In this document: positions 9,241-17,920 of the stretch, in pieces | How positions within the stretch are numbered: the stretch's first letter is position 1 | Layout of the letters: each line of letters begins with the position of its first letter | Assembly: GCA_947493585.1 (NCBI GenBank) | Contig: CANLRI010000001.1 | Span: forward strand, 1,178,001 to 1,242,000 | Reading direction: 5' to 3' | From: an uncultured Planococcus sp. | GTDB lineage: Bacteria > Bacillota > Bacilli > Bacillales_A > Planococcaceae | DNA: 64,000 bases | Notes under the pieces: generated by a model | What the model was told of the DNA's origin: nothing | What the model saw: only the letters and a program-made list of their open reading frames with translations | The model's database searches: none | Program-made: the position numbers and the translations under genes

Positions 9241-10008
9241 ATGAAAGTAGCAAACGAATTATGGGGAAATATCCCGATCTTACATATAACACCTGAAGGC
9301 CACGCGGGCGGCCCGCTGCCGACCGTTATTTTTCTTCATGGTCATACGAGTGCCAAAGAGCATAATTTGCATTATGCATGGCAATGGGCGCAAAAAGGCG
9401 TCCGTGTCATCTTGCCGGATGCTTTGCTTCACGGAGAGCGGGACCAGTCGCTTGATGATGTCCAGATCAGCCTGCGCTTCTGGGAAATCGTTTTGACGTC
9501 CATTGAGGAAGTCGGGTTTTTACGCGAGGAATTGAACAAGCGCCAATTGACGAGCGGGGAACCGGCTGTCGGTGGCACATCGATGGGCGGTATCACGACG
9601 CTCGGTGCATTGACCGCTCATCCGTGGATTAAGGCAGCAGCCGTCATGATGGGTTCTGGAAATTATGTGGAGCTCGCGAAAGCGCAAATGCGACAATACG
9701 AGTCGCGTGGTTTTGATTTGCCGCTTACCGATAAGGAGCGTGAAGGGATGCTTCAGGCCCTGTCGCGTTTTGATATCAGTTTAAACCGCCAATCCTTTGG
9801 CGGGCGACCGGTCTTTTTCTGGCACGGCGTCAAAGACCCGACCGTTCCTTTTGAACCGACCAACCGGCTTTTCCATGCACTGCAGCAGGATTATGCCGCT
9901 TATCCCGAACGTTTGGCATTCATGAAAGAAACAGAAGCGGCGCACGCGGTCAGCCGCAAAGGGATGCTTTCTGCGACTGCTTGGATCGCAGACCGTTTAA
10001 GCGAATAA
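9241..10008 (+). CDS. yitV: alpha/beta-hydrolase esterase (YitV-like)
   Basis: A 255-aa alpha/beta hydrolase. It has the oxyanion-hole segment VIFLHGHTSAKEHN, the nucleophile elbow GTSMGG, the acid in FFWHGVKDPTVPFEP and the catalytic His in EAAHAVSRKG, so a complete Ser-Asp-His triad is present. No signal peptide is visible, suggesting a cytoplasmic esterase of unknown substrate. The start is ATG at 9241 with GTGAGGAG at 9225-9232; an upstream in-frame GTG at 9232 falls in that Shine-Dalgarno. Confidence 0.87.
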   Translation: MKVANELWGNIPILHITPEGHAGGPLPTVIFLHGHTSAKEHNLHYAWQWAQKGVRVILPDALLHGERDQSLDDVQISLRFWEIVLTSIEEVGFLREELNKRQLTSGEPAVGGTSMGGITTLGALTAHPWIKAAAVMMGSGNYVELAKAQMRQYESRGFDLPLTDKEREGMLQALSRFDISLNRQSFGGRPVFFWHGVKDPTVPFEPTNRLFHALQQDYAAYPERLAFMKETEAAHAVSRKGMLSATAWIADRLSE

Positions 10009-10076
10009 GCAAGTCGATTTCATTTCGCTGGGATGTTTGGTAAGATAAGCAGTAACAGTAAAAGGAGGGATTCCGA

Positions 10077-10385
10077 ATGGATCAAGAAACAAAAGATTAT
10101 CTATTAGGTGCACTTGAAAATGTCATCGACCCAGAACTAGGTGTTGATATCGTCAATTTGGGCCTTGTATATGATGTAGAATTATCCGAAGATGGTTTCT
10201 GCGTGGTCACTATGACACTCACTTCAATGGGATGCCCAATGGGGCCGCAAATCGTTCAGATGGTGAAAACATCTTTGTATGAGTTGCCGGAAGTTGAAGA
10301 AGTCGATGTAAAAATCGTCTGGCAGCCTGTCTGGAGCAAAGACCATATGTCGCGCTACGCTAAAATGGCGCTCGGCGTTCGATAA
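10077..10385 (+). CDS. yitW: MIP18/DUF59 family Fe-S cluster assembly factor (YitW-like)
   Basis: A 102-aa DUF59 protein. It carries NVIDPELGVDIVNLGLVYDV at the N-terminus and the conserved cysteine in the TSMGCPMGPQI loop, the residue associated with metal or Fe-S cluster binding in SufT/MIP18-type maturation factors. Its likely role is helping load Fe-S clusters into target proteins. ATG at 10077 has AAAGGAGGG just upstream. It follows yitV as in B. subtilis and is closed by a terminator at 10398. Confidence 0.9.
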   Translation: MDQETKDYLLGALENVIDPELGVDIVNLGLVYDVELSEDGFCVVTMTLTSMGCPMGPQIVQMVKTSLYELPEVEEVDVKIVWQPVWSKDHMSRYAKMALGVR

Positions 10386-10397
10386 AAGAAATAATGG

Positions 10398-10430
10398 AAA
10401 GCCGCAGAGAAGACTCCCTGCGGCTTTTTA
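10398..10430 (+). terminator. intrinsic terminator after yitW
   Basis: A 10-bp stem (AAAGCCGCAG with CTGCGGCTTT) and an 11-base loop, ending in five T, begin 12 bases after the yitW stop. Confidence 0.85.
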
Positions 10431-10545
10431 GCTTGTCTAGAAAATCAGAAAAACGTATTTCAAAAGCTTATCGCACGAATCAGTGGGAAGGGGGATCGGA
10501 ATTCTCGCCCACTACGAAAACCCTCAAGTCCGACTCTCATTGCGA

Positions 10546-10680
10546 TCGAGCGTCGCAAGAACCCCACTGCTCCACATCTGCACGGCAGATGCGTCGCAAG
10601 AAGCCCGATGCTCCCACAACAGCAAGGTAGATGTGTCGCAAATGAATAAGCGAAGCAACATGCTTCGCTTATTCATTTCC
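10546..10680. repeat. three imperfect ~42-bp direct repeats ending in an 18-bp hairpin
   Basis: The core GCGTCGCAAG occurs at 10550-10559 and 10591-10600, and as GTGTCGCAAA at 10632-10641, so the period is about 41-42 bases. Each of the first two copies continues with a related pattern (RCCCxxTGCTCC then a CAxC-rich stretch). The third copy runs into a perfect 18-bp inverted repeat (10640-10657 with 10661-10678, 3-base loop). The 396-base gap between yitW and clpB has no convincing gene; short open frames across it lack ribosome sites. It may be a dispersed intergenic repeat. The hairpin is followed by CCTGGGGCTTTTTT, so it could act as a second terminator before the clpB promoter. Confidence 0.6.
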
Positions 10681-10706
10681 TGGGGCTTTTTTGATGAGCA
10701 TTTCCG

Positions 10707-10758
10707 TTGCAAAACAGGGCTGGCAATCATATAATTTAATTAGTCAAAGATAGTCAAA
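10707..10758 (+). promoter_or_regulatory. SigA promoter with CtsR operator upstream of clpB
   Basis: A -35 TTGCAA (10707-10712) and a perfect -10 TATAAT (10730-10735) are separated by 17 bases. Immediately downstream is AGTCAAAGATAGTCAAA (10742-10758), a full match to the CtsR heptad repeat RGTCAAA-NAN-RGTCAAA. The operator covers the expected transcription start, so CtsR should block initiation until heat or protein stress. Confidence 0.9.
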
Positions 10759-10781
10759 TTAATTGAGGGAGCGTGATTTGA

Positions 10782-12917
10782 TTGGTTCAATTACAAAACC
10801 CAAACGAAGAGCAAAAATCGCCATTGGAGCAATTCGGCCGCAATTTGGTTGAACAAGCACAGTCCGGAAAGATGGATCCCGTCATTGGGCGCGATCAGGA
10901 AATCCGCAATGTTATCCGGATCCTTTCCAGAAAAACAAAGAATAATCCGGTACTGATCGGTGAACCCGGGGTCGGGAAGACCGCGATCGTCGAAGGATTG
11001 GCACAGCGCATCGTCCGCAACGATGTACCGGAAGGATTGAAGGATCGTGTCATTTACGAACTCGATATGAGTGCATTGATTGCAGGTGCAAAATATCGGG
11101 GGGAATTTGAGGAACGGCTGAAAAGCGTATTGAAGCAAGTGAAAGACAGCGAAGGGCAGATCATCCTGTTTATCGACGAGATCCATACGATTGTCGGTGC
11201 CGGTAAATCCGAAGGCGCGATGGATGCCGGAAATATGCTCAAACCGATGCTTGCGCGCGGTGAGCTGTATTGCATCGGAGCCACTACACTCGATGAATAC
11301 CGCATGCACATCGAAAAAGATGCAGCTCTTGAGCGACGCTTCCAGCAAGTGCTGGTGCGTGAGCCTTCTGTCGAAGATGCAGTATCGATTCTCCGCGGAT
11401 TGAAAGAGCGTTTTGAACTCCACCACGGGGTCCGCATCCATGACCGTGCGATTGTTGCAGCCGCTACGATGTCGGACCGGTACATCACGGAGCGCTTTCT
11501 GCCGGACAAAGCAATCGATTTGATCGATGAAGCGTGTGCGATGATCCGCACGGAAATCGATTCCATGCCGCAAGAGCTCGATGAAGTGACCCGGCGCCTC
11601 ATGCAACTTGAAATTGAAGAGCAAGCGCTTCGAAAAGAGAAAGACGAAGCGAGCAAAACACGCCTCGCTGCGCTGCGCGAAGAAATTGATGAGCTAAAGT
11701 CTTCTTCTGAAGGCATGCAGCAGCAATGGAACGAAGAAAAGCAGTCGCTCCAGAAAATCCAGGCCAAGCGCGAACAATTGGATCAATACCGTCGCCAGCT
11801 GGAAGATGCGGAAAATAAATACGATTTGAATACCGCCGCGATGCTGCGCCACGGGAAAATTCCAGAACTCGAAAAAGAGCTGAGCGCTATGGAGGTCGAA
11901 CTTGCCGGGGACGGTGGGGAGCGTTTGCTTCGAGAAGAAGTGACCGAAGAAGAAATTGCTGGCATTGTTGCCCGCTGGACAGGCATTCCGGTAACGAAAC
12001 TGGTCGAAGGAGAGCGTGAAAAACTATTGCGCCTCGGTGATACGCTGAAAGAGCGCGTTATTGGGCAGGACAGAGCTGTTGAGCTCGTAACAGAAGCGGT
12101 ATGGCGTGCACGTGCCGGCATTAAGGATGAACAAAAACCGATCGGCTCGTTCATTTTCCTTGGGCCTACCGGTGTCGGGAAGACGGAGCTTGCCAAATCC
12201 CTGGCAGCCAACTTATTCGATTCGGAAGACCATTTCATCCGCATCGACATGTCTGAGTATATGGAAAAGCATAGCGTATCGCGTCTGGTCGGCGCACCTC
12301 CGGGATATATCGGCTACGAGGAAGGCGGCCAATTGACTGAAGCGGTCCGCCGCAATCCGTATTCCGTCGTGCTGCTGGATGAAATCGAGAAAGCCCATCC
12401 GGATGTCGCAAATATTCTTTTGCAGATCCTGGATGATGGGCGCATCACGGACAGCCAAGGACGTCTCGTGAACTTCTCAAATACCGTCGTCATCATGACG
12501 TCGAATATTGGTTCCCAGCATATTAGCGCAACTAGCGGCGAACACGACACAGAGGATATTGTCATGATGGAACTGCGCAAGCACTTCCGTCCGGAGCTAT
12601 TGAACCGCATCGACGATATCGTCATTTTCCACGCCCTGGCCAATGAACATTTCTATGGCATCGCCAAGAAAATGATCGGCGAATTGGCCTTGCGCATGAA
12701 ACAACAGCAAATTTCTTTGGTAGTTGAAGATTCTGTCATCGACTATATCATTGAAGCAGGAACCGATCCGGTATTTGGGGCGCGCCCGCTGAAACGCTTT
12801 ATCCAGCGTGAAATCGAAACGCGCATCGCCAAGGAATTGATCAAAGGAGATGTCACTCCGGGGGCCACTTTGAAAGTTTCGATGGACGCCAACAAACAAT
12901 TGCTTATCACTGTATAA
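10782..12917 (+). CDS. clpB: ClpB-type AAA+ disaggregase lacking the N-terminal domain
   Basis: A 711-aa Hsp100 protein. NBD1 has Walker A GEPGVGKT at residues 60-67 and pore loop [10 protein letters not shown] long coiled-coil middle domain follows ([12 protein letters not shown] through [15 protein letters not shown], about 270-395), then NBD2 with a second Walker A GPTGVGKT and pore loop [13 protein letters not shown]. The M-domain and the absence of the ClpP-binding IGF/LGF loop point to ClpB rather than ClpC or ClpE. Full-length ClpB is ~860 aa with Walker A near 206, so the ~147-residue N-domain is missing. TTG start at 10782; the preceding in-frame codon is a stop, and TGAGGGAG lies upstream. 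It would dissolve aggregates with DnaK. CtsR control is visible. Confidence 0.9.
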   Translation: MVQLQNPNEEQKSPLEQFGRNLVEQAQSGKMDPVIGRDQEIRNVIRILSRKTKNNPVLIGEPGVGKTAIVEGLAQRIVRNDVPEGLKDRVIYELDMSALIAGAKYRGEFEERLKSVLKQVKDSEGQIILFIDEIHTIVGAGKSEGAMDAGNMLKPMLARGELYCIGATTLDEYRMHIEKDAALERRFQQVLVREPSVEDAVSILRGLKERFELHHGVRIHDRAIVAAATMSDRYITERFLPDKAIDLIDEACAMIRTEIDSMPQELDEVTRRLMQLEIEEQALRKEKDEASKTRLAALREEIDELKSSSEGMQQQWNEEKQSLQKIQAKREQLDQYRRQLEDAENKYDLNTAAMLRHGKIPELEKELSAMEVELAGDGGERLLREEVTEEEIAGIVARWTGIPVTKLVEGEREKLLRLGDTLKERVIGQDRAVELVTEAVWRARAGIKDEQKPIGSFIFLGPTGVGKTELAKSLAANLFDSEDHFIRIDMSEYMEKHSVSRLVGAPPGYIGYEEGGQLTEAVRRNPYSVVLLDEIEKAHPDVANILLQILDDGRITDSQGRLVNFSNTVVIMTSNIGSQHISATSGEHDTEDIVMMELRKHFRPELLNRIDDIVIFHALANEHFYGIAKKMIGELALRMKQQQISLVVEDSVIDYIIEAGTDPVFGARPLKRFIQREIETRIAKELIKGDVTPGATLKVSMDANKQLLITV

Positions 12918-12919
12918 GG

Positions 12920-12950
12920 AAAGCCGCATTTCAATGAAATGCGGCTTTTT
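12920..12950 (+). terminator. intrinsic terminator after clpB
   Basis: Stem AAAGCCGCATTT pairs AAATGCGGCTTT with a 5-base loop and five T, starting 3 bases after the clpB stop. Confidence 0.85.
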
Positions 12951-12981
12951 ACTATTCTAAACCGTCACATCCAGCTAAATA

Positions 12982-13018
12982 AAAAAAACGGAAGCCACTA
13001 GGGGCTTCCGTTTTTTTA
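12982..13018. terminator. terminator of the DUF2929 gene (bidirectional form)
   Basis: Stem AACGGAAGCC with GGCTTCCGTT is flanked by eight A on the left and seven T on the right, 7 bases beyond the stop of the minus-strand gene. It can serve both strands. Confidence 0.8.
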
Positions 13019-13024
13019 TCGTTA

Positions 13025-13207
13025 TTAATATTCTTTCGCTGCTTCTTTAGGAATGATGGCATCCATCACGATGACCAATACAGTAACTGCCACTGCCATA
13101 AAGATACCAATCGGGAAGTCGAATGGCACGTTTTGCACGGCACTTACTACGTAGTTCAACATTGAAATAATAAGGACAGACCAGAAAAGTGTTCCGATAT
13201 ATTGCAT
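13025..13207 (-). CDS. DUF2929 family small membrane protein (YjzD-like)
   Basis: A 60-aa protein with two hydrophobic helices (TLFWSVLIISMLNYVVSAV and IGIFMAVAVTVLVIVMDAII) and a short charged tail. The length and pattern match DUF2929/YjzD, an uncharacterised Bacillales membrane protein found next to fabH. ATG at 13207 is preceded by AGAGGTGA. It diverges from fabH across 190 bases. Confidence 0.8.
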   Translation of the reverse strand: MQYIGTLFWSVLIISMLNYVVSAVQNVPFDFPIGIFMAVAVTVLVIVMDAIIPKEAAKEY

Positions 13208-13319
13208 CTGTTTTCACCTCTATACATAGAATAACTAGCTTAATCATAGCATAAGGAAGCCTTTTCAGAAAGAAAGTTTCGTGCCTTTCGAAAGTTTTTG
13301 TCAGAAATATGTCGGCAAC

Positions 13320-13364
13320 TTGAAATCAACAGGAAAAGGGCGTATCATTAACACCAGGTACTAA
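13320..13364 (+). promoter_or_regulatory. fabH promoter with FapR operator
   Basis: A -35 TTGAAA (13320-13325) and -10 TATCAT (13343-13348) are 17 bases apart. TTAACACCAGGTACTAA (13348-13364) overlaps the last -10 base and the start site. It matches the FapR palindrome TTAGTACCTRGTACTAA with two changes in the left arm and one in the centre. FapR represses fatty-acid synthesis genes until malonyl-CoA releases it. Confidence 0.85.
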
Positions 13365-13397
13365 TAATTGATGTTAATCGAAAAGAGGGACATAGAT

Positions 13398-14330
13398 ATG
13401 AATGCTGGAATCATCGGTACCGGCAGATGCCTGCCGGAAGATAAATTGACCAACTTTGATTTAGAGCAGCGCATGGACACCTCGGATGAATGGATCCGTA
13501 CCATGACCGGGATTGAAGAACGCCGGATTGCAAACGATGAACAAGATACGTCGGATATGGCACGGGTTGCGGCACAGAAAGCAATTGCGGATGCTGGCAT
13601 CGATCCAGCAGACATCGGATTGATCCTGGTGGCTACAGTTACGCCCGATCGCCCATTTCCATCAGTCGCGTGTGATATTCAGCAGCAAATTGGTGCCGTA
13701 AATGCAGCAGCCATGGATATTTCTGCAGCATGCGCGGGATTCATGTACGGTGTAATTACAGCAAAACAATTTATTGAATCGGATACGTATCGTTACGTCC
13801 TAGTAGTTGGTGTTGAGAAACTATCGAAAATCACCAACTGGGAAGACCGCAATACAGCTGTCTTATTCGGCGACGGAGCCGGCGCGGCCGTGATCGGCAA
13901 AGTATCGGAAGGCCGCGGAATTTTATCGTTTGAACTCGGAGCGGATGGCTCTGGCGGGGAGCACTTGTATCAAGACAAGCATTTGGTGATGAATGGCCGT
14001 GAAGTATTCAAATTTGCGGTGCGACAAATGGGCGAATCCGCCATCAACGTCATCGAAAAAGCAGGATTGGATAAAGAAGATGTCGACTTTCTTATACCGC
14101 ATCAGGCGAATATCCGCATTATGGAATCGTCCAGGGCTCGTCTTGACTTGCCGGTAGAGAAAATGTCGAAGACCATACAAAAATACGGAAACACTTCAGC
14201 AGCGTCGATTCCGATTTCCCTTGTGGAAGATTTAGAGGAAGGTCGCATAAAAGACGATGATGTCGTCGTCATGGTTGGCTTTGGCGGCGGATTGACTTGG
14301 GGCGCAATTGCTATGAAGTGGGGGAAATAA
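13398..14330 (+). CDS. fabH: beta-ketoacyl-ACP synthase III
   Basis: A 310-aa condensing enzyme that starts fatty-acid synthesis by joining an acyl-CoA primer to malonyl-ACP; in bacilli branched primers are favoured. The triad is visible: Cys in [12 protein letters not shown], His in [11 protein letters not shown] and Asn in [10 protein letters not shown]. The C-terminal [11 protein letters not shown] glycine segment is intact. The start is ATG at 13398 behind AGAGGGA; an earlier in-frame ATG at 13368 would place translation inside the FapR/start region. It forms an operon with fabF (27-base gap). Confidence 0.96.
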   Translation: MNAGIIGTGRCLPEDKLTNFDLEQRMDTSDEWIRTMTGIEERRIANDEQDTSDMARVAAQKAIADAGIDPADIGLILVATVTPDRPFPSVACDIQQQIGAVNAAAMDISAACAGFMYGVITAKQFIESDTYRYVLVVGVEKLSKITNWEDRNTAVLFGDGAGAAVIGKVSEGRGILSFELGADGSGGEHLYQDKHLVMNGREVFKFAVRQMGESAINVIEKAGLDKEDVDFLIPHQANIRIMESSRARLDLPVEKMSKTIQKYGNTSAASIPISLVEDLEEGRIKDDDVVVMVGFGGGLTWGAIAMKWGK

Positions 14331-14357
14331 TCGGATATGCGAAAGGAAGTAAAAGAA

Positions 14358-15593
14358 ATGGATAATCGTCGTGTAGTCATTACAGGTATCGGTGCCGTAA
14401 CACCGCTTGGAAACAGCGCAGAATCTACGTGGGAAGCGGTGAAGGCAGGACGCTCAGGCGTCGGCCCGTTAACGCGCATCGATGCGGATCAGTATCCCGC
14501 GAAAGTTGCCGCTGAATTGAAGGAATTTTCGATTGAAGAGTATATCGAGCGTAAAGAAGCGCGCAAGATGGACCGCTTCACTCATTACGCACTCGCATCT
14601 TCCATTATGGCAATGAAAGATGCAGCGCTTGAGCTGGATGAAAAGACAGCTCTTCGTACAGGTGTATGGATCGGATCAGGAATCGGCGGAATGGAAACGA
14701 TTGAAAACCAGATGGACGTATTGAACTCCCGCGGCGTTCGCCGCATTAGCCCATTCTTTGTGCCTATGATCATTCCGGACATGGCATCTGGCCAGGTGTC
14801 GATCCATTTTGGCGCAAAAGCGATCAACTCCTGCTCGGTAACAGCTTGTGCATCTGGAACGAACTCGATCGGCGATGCCTTTAAAGTTATCCAGCGCGGC
14901 GATGCCGATGTCATGATTTCTGGCGGCGCAGAAGCACCAATCACGCGTTTGTCTGTTGCTGGATTTACAGCAAACACTGCATTGACGACCAATAATGATG
15001 CAACGACTGCGTCACGCCCGTTTGATAAAAACCGTGATGGCTTTGTCATCGGTGAAGGCGCTGGGATCGTCATTCTAGAAGAATACGAACACGCAAAAGC
15101 ACGCGGCGCAAAAATTTATGCGGAACTCGTCGGCTACGGTTCGACGGGCGATGCCCACCATATTACAGCTCCAGCCCCAGGAGGCGAAGGGGCGGCACGT
15201 GCGATGCAGCAAGCCATCGAAGATGCAGGCATTGAAAAAACGGATGTCGGTTATATCAATGCGCATGGAACGAGTACTCCGTACAACGATTTGTTCGAAA
15301 CAATGGCAGTCAAAACCGTCTTTGGAGACCATGCCTACAAAATGGGTGTAAGCTCGACGAAGTCAATGACAGGCCATTTGCTTGGCGCAGCTGGCGGAAT
15401 TGAAGCAATCTTTACAGCCTTGGCTTTGAAAGAAGGCATCATGCCCCCGACGATCAACTATGAAACGCCGGATGAAGAATTGGATTTAGATTATGTAGCA
15501 AATGAAGCAAGAACTGCCGAATTCTCGTATGCGATGAGTAATTCGCTTGGTTTTGGCGGACATAATGCTTCGCTCGTATTGAAAAAAGTGTAA
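14358..15593 (+). CDS. fabF: beta-ketoacyl-ACP synthase II
   Basis: A 411-aa elongating condensing enzyme of type II fatty-acid synthesis. The Cys-His-His triad is in [25 protein letters not shown] and [12 protein letters not shown], and the [13 protein letters not shown] motif is present. ATG at 14358 follows GAAAGGAAG; an in-frame ATG at 14337 lies before that ribosome site and is less likely. It is co-transcribed with fabH under the FapR operator and ends at a terminator. Confidence 0.97.
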   Translation: MDNRRVVITGIGAVTPLGNSAESTWEAVKAGRSGVGPLTRIDADQYPAKVAAELKEFSIEEYIERKEARKMDRFTHYALASSIMAMKDAALELDEKTALRTGVWIGSGIGGMETIENQMDVLNSRGVRRISPFFVPMIIPDMASGQVSIHFGAKAINSCSVTACASGTNSIGDAFKVIQRGDADVMISGGAEAPITRLSVAGFTANTALTTNNDATTASRPFDKNRDGFVIGEGAGIVILEEYEHAKARGAKIYAELVGYGSTGDAHHITAPAPGGEGAARAMQQAIEDAGIEKTDVGYINAHGTSTPYNDLFETMAVKTVFGDHAYKMGVSSTKSMTGHLLGAAGGIEAIFTALALKEGIMPPTINYETPDEELDLDYVANEARTAEFSYAMSNSLGFGGHNASLVLKKV

Positions 15594-15602
15594 ACCTGAT
15601 TG

Positions 15603-15631
15603 AAAAGCTCCCGATGCCGGGAGCTTTTTTA
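15603..15631 (+). terminator. intrinsic terminator after fabHF
   Basis: Stem AAAAGCTCCCG with CGGGAGCTTTT and loop ATGC, followed by T residues; it starts 10 bases after the fabF stop. Confidence 0.88.
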
Positions 15632-15803
15632 TTATCCATTTCTTATAATGATAAAAAATATGCAGTTAATGAATAAGAGCTGAAATGCTGTGATAGCAAT
15701 GGTTTGGATAGAGAAATGATTATCTATTTTGGTAATCTTTGCTTAAAATACAAAAATTATATTGCGCATGTAATACTTTTGTAATATGCTTAAAACTAGT
15801 TAG

Positions 15804-15818
15804 AATTGACAGAAAAAA
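15804..15818 (+). promoter_or_regulatory. weak CodY-like box in the appD leader
   Basis: AATTGACAGAAAAAA matches the CodY consensus AATTTTCWGAAAATT at 11 of 15 positions, about 20 bases before appD. The 15632-15838 leader is AT-rich, holds no gene and must contain the app promoter, but no clear -35/-10 pair stands out. CodY control of peptide uptake is known in bacilli; here it is only suggestive. Confidence 0.35.
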
Positions 15819-15838
15819 TAGAATTTTGAGGTGTTTTC

Positions 15839-16885
15839 ATGACGGCTATGTACGGATCTAAAGAGAATACACCGCTCTTGCGGGTCAAAAATCTCCAAAC
15901 AGGTTTCAAAATAGACGGGGATTATTACAACGCAGTTGAAGGCGTCAGTTTTGATGTCCTTCCGAAGCAAATTGTCGGCGTGGTAGGAGAATCAGGCTGC
16001 GGTAAAAGTGTTATGTCATTGTCCATTATGCAGCTGCTGCCAAATGGAATAGGAAAGATACGGGGCGGCGGAATCGAATTCGAAGGCCAGGACATTTCTA
16101 CATATTCAGATAAACAGATGAACTGCATCCGTGGAAAAGATATCTCAATGATTTTCCAGGAGCCGATGACTTCTCTCAATCCGGTCTTTACCATCGGCTA
16201 TCAAATAGAAGAAGTAATCTTAAACCATGAGAAGCTGACAAAAAAAGAAGCGCGGCTGCGGTCGGTCGCTTTATTGAAACAAGTGGGAATTCCGCGCGCC
16301 GAACAAATCGTCACGGAGTACCCACACCAATTATCCGGGGGGATGCGCCAGCGGGTCATGATTGCCATGGCCATTGCTTGTCAACCGAAACTATTGATCG
16401 CTGATGAACCAACAACTGCACTTGATGTCACAGTTCAAGCGCAAATTCTGGAATTGTTGAAAGGCATACAGGAAGCAAATGATATGTCGATCATTCTCAT
16501 TACACATGATTTAGGCGTAGTCGCTGAAATTTGCGACGAAGTACTGGTCATGTATGCGGGCAAAATCGTAGAACGCGCATATGTCGATGACTTGTTCCGC
16601 GATCCAAAGCACCCGTATACCGAATTATTAATGAAAGCAATTCCGAAAATGGATGAAGATGTCGAAGAGCTCGCGACGATTGAAGGGCTCGTGCCGTCCG
16701 TCATCAATATGCCGCAAGTGGGCTGCCGTTTTGCAAACCGCTGCCCGAAAGCAATGGCGGAATGCCTAACCGTAACACCGCAGCTTGCGGAAGTGGCCGA
16801 TCGGCATGAAGCTGCCTGTTTATTATATGAAGAAAGTTGGCCAACGGACGGAAAAAGAGAACGAGAAGGAGTCGCCGCATTATGA
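15839..16885 (+). CDS. appD: oligopeptide ABC transporter ATP-binding protein AppD
   Basis: A 348-aa ATPase of the peptide/nickel importer family. It has Walker A GESGCGKS, signature LSGGMRQRV, Walker [13 protein letters not shown], and the oligopeptide-type C-terminal extension with four cysteines (VGCRFANRCPKAMAECL and EAACLL). That Cys pattern is known to carry an Fe-S cluster in some OppD/DppD proteins. It pairs with AppF to power the AppBC channel. ATG start at 15839 behind GAGGTG. The gene order appD-F-A-B-C equals that of B. subtilis. Confidence 0.92.
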   Translation: MTAMYGSKENTPLLRVKNLQTGFKIDGDYYNAVEGVSFDVLPKQIVGVVGESGCGKSVMSLSIMQLLPNGIGKIRGGGIEFEGQDISTYSDKQMNCIRGKDISMIFQEPMTSLNPVFTIGYQIEEVILNHEKLTKKEARLRSVALLKQVGIPRAEQIVTEYPHQLSGGMRQRVMIAMAIACQPKLLIADEPTTALDVTVQAQILELLKGIQEANDMSIILITHDLGVVAEICDEVLVMYAGKIVERAYVDDLFRDPKHPYTELLMKAIPKMDEDVEELATIEGLVPSVINMPQVGCRFANRCPKAMAECLTVTPQLAEVADRHEAACLLYEESWPTDGKREREGVAAL

Positions 16886-17892
16886 CTACTAGAGATTTCA
16901 TCCAGGACCGCATCGATTATTTAGATAAGCGTGAAAATCTCCTCGAAATTCGCAACCTAAAAAAATACTATCCGGTAACAGGCGGATTTTTCAAGCGGAC
17001 CATCGGCAATGTTAAAGCAGTGGACGATGTGTCGTTCGTCATTAGAAAGGGTGAAACGCTAGGGCTGGTCGGCGAATCGGGCTGCGGCAAATCAACCGCA
17101 GGACGGACTATTTTGAGGCTGATGAAACCAACGGGAGGCGAAATCTTTTTTGAAGGGAAAGACATCACTCGATTAGCGGGATCCAAATTGCAAAAAGCGC
17201 GGCGGGATTTTCAAATGGTGTTTCAAGATCCCTATGCATCGCTGAATCCGACGCAGATGGTCGGCGACATTATTGCCGAACCGATCCTGAATTATGAAAA
17301 GCGCAATAAAAAAGAGTTAGAACAGGAAATTAAAACACTCCTGAAACGAGTTGGTTTGCCTGAAGAGGCTTATTATAAATACGCCCATGAATTTTCCGGT
17401 GGCCAAAGACAGCGCATCGGAATTGCCCGGGCGCTAGCATTGCACCCTAAGCTGATTGTCGCGGATGAACCGGTATCCGCACTCGATGTGTCCGTGCAAT
17501 CGCAAGTGTTGAACTTGTTGAAAGAACTGCAAATCGAATTCGATCTCACTTATCTCTTCATTGCACACGACTTGAGTGTCGTAAAGCATATGAGTGATCG
17601 AATCGGAGTGATGTATTTGGGCAACCTCGTAGAGCTTGCTTCAAATAAAGATTTGTACAAAGAACCGCTGCATCCTTATACGCAGGCGCTCATTTCCGCG
17701 ATTCCAGAACCAAATCCGGCAAAGCGGAAAGAGCGAATTGTCTTAAGAGGAGATGTGCCAAGCCCACAAAACCCGCCTACCGGCTGCCCGTTCCATACGC
17801 GCTGCCCGGTGGCGATGGAAATCTGCTCACAAGAGAAACCAGCGTTGGCAGAAGTGAAGCCTGGCCATCAAGTTGCGTGCCATTTGTATTGA
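16882..17892 (+). CDS. appF: oligopeptide ABC transporter ATP-binding protein AppF
   Basis: A 336-aa ATPase, the second nucleotide-binding subunit of the App importer. It has Walker [10 protein letters not shown], signature [10 protein letters not shown], Walker [12 protein letters not shown], and a C-terminal [15 protein letters not shown] cysteine motif. ATG at 16882 overlaps the appD stop (ATGA), indicating translational coupling, with GAAGGAG upstream. A longer frame beginning inside appD encodes only a basic non-conserved leader. Confidence 0.92.
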   Translation: MTTRDFIQDRIDYLDKRENLLEIRNLKKYYPVTGGFFKRTIGNVKAVDDVSFVIRKGETLGLVGESGCGKSTAGRTILRLMKPTGGEIFFEGKDITRLAGSKLQKARRDFQMVFQDPYASLNPTQMVGDIIAEPILNYEKRNKKELEQEIKTLLKRVGLPEEAYYKYAHEFSGGQRQRIGIARALALHPKLIVADEPVSALDVSVQSQVLNLLKELQIEFDLTYLFIAHDLSVVKHMSDRIGVMYLGNLVELASNKDLYKEPLHPYTQALISAIPEPNPAKRKERIVLRGDVPSPQNPPTGCPFHTRCPVAMEICSQEKPALAEVKPGHQVACHLY

Positions 17893-17920
17893 TCAAAAAA
17901 ACTTTTTAGGGGGAAAAAAG

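Noticed and set aside
10394..10734. Two short plus-strand and one minus-strand open frames in the yitW-clpB gap
   Set aside because: They cross a terminator, tandem repeats and a long hairpin, lack ribosome sites and overlap the clpB promoter.
10791..11624. 277-aa minus-strand open frame inside clpB
   Set aside because: It is a shadow of the strongly biased clpB codons; no start context and no recognisable domain.
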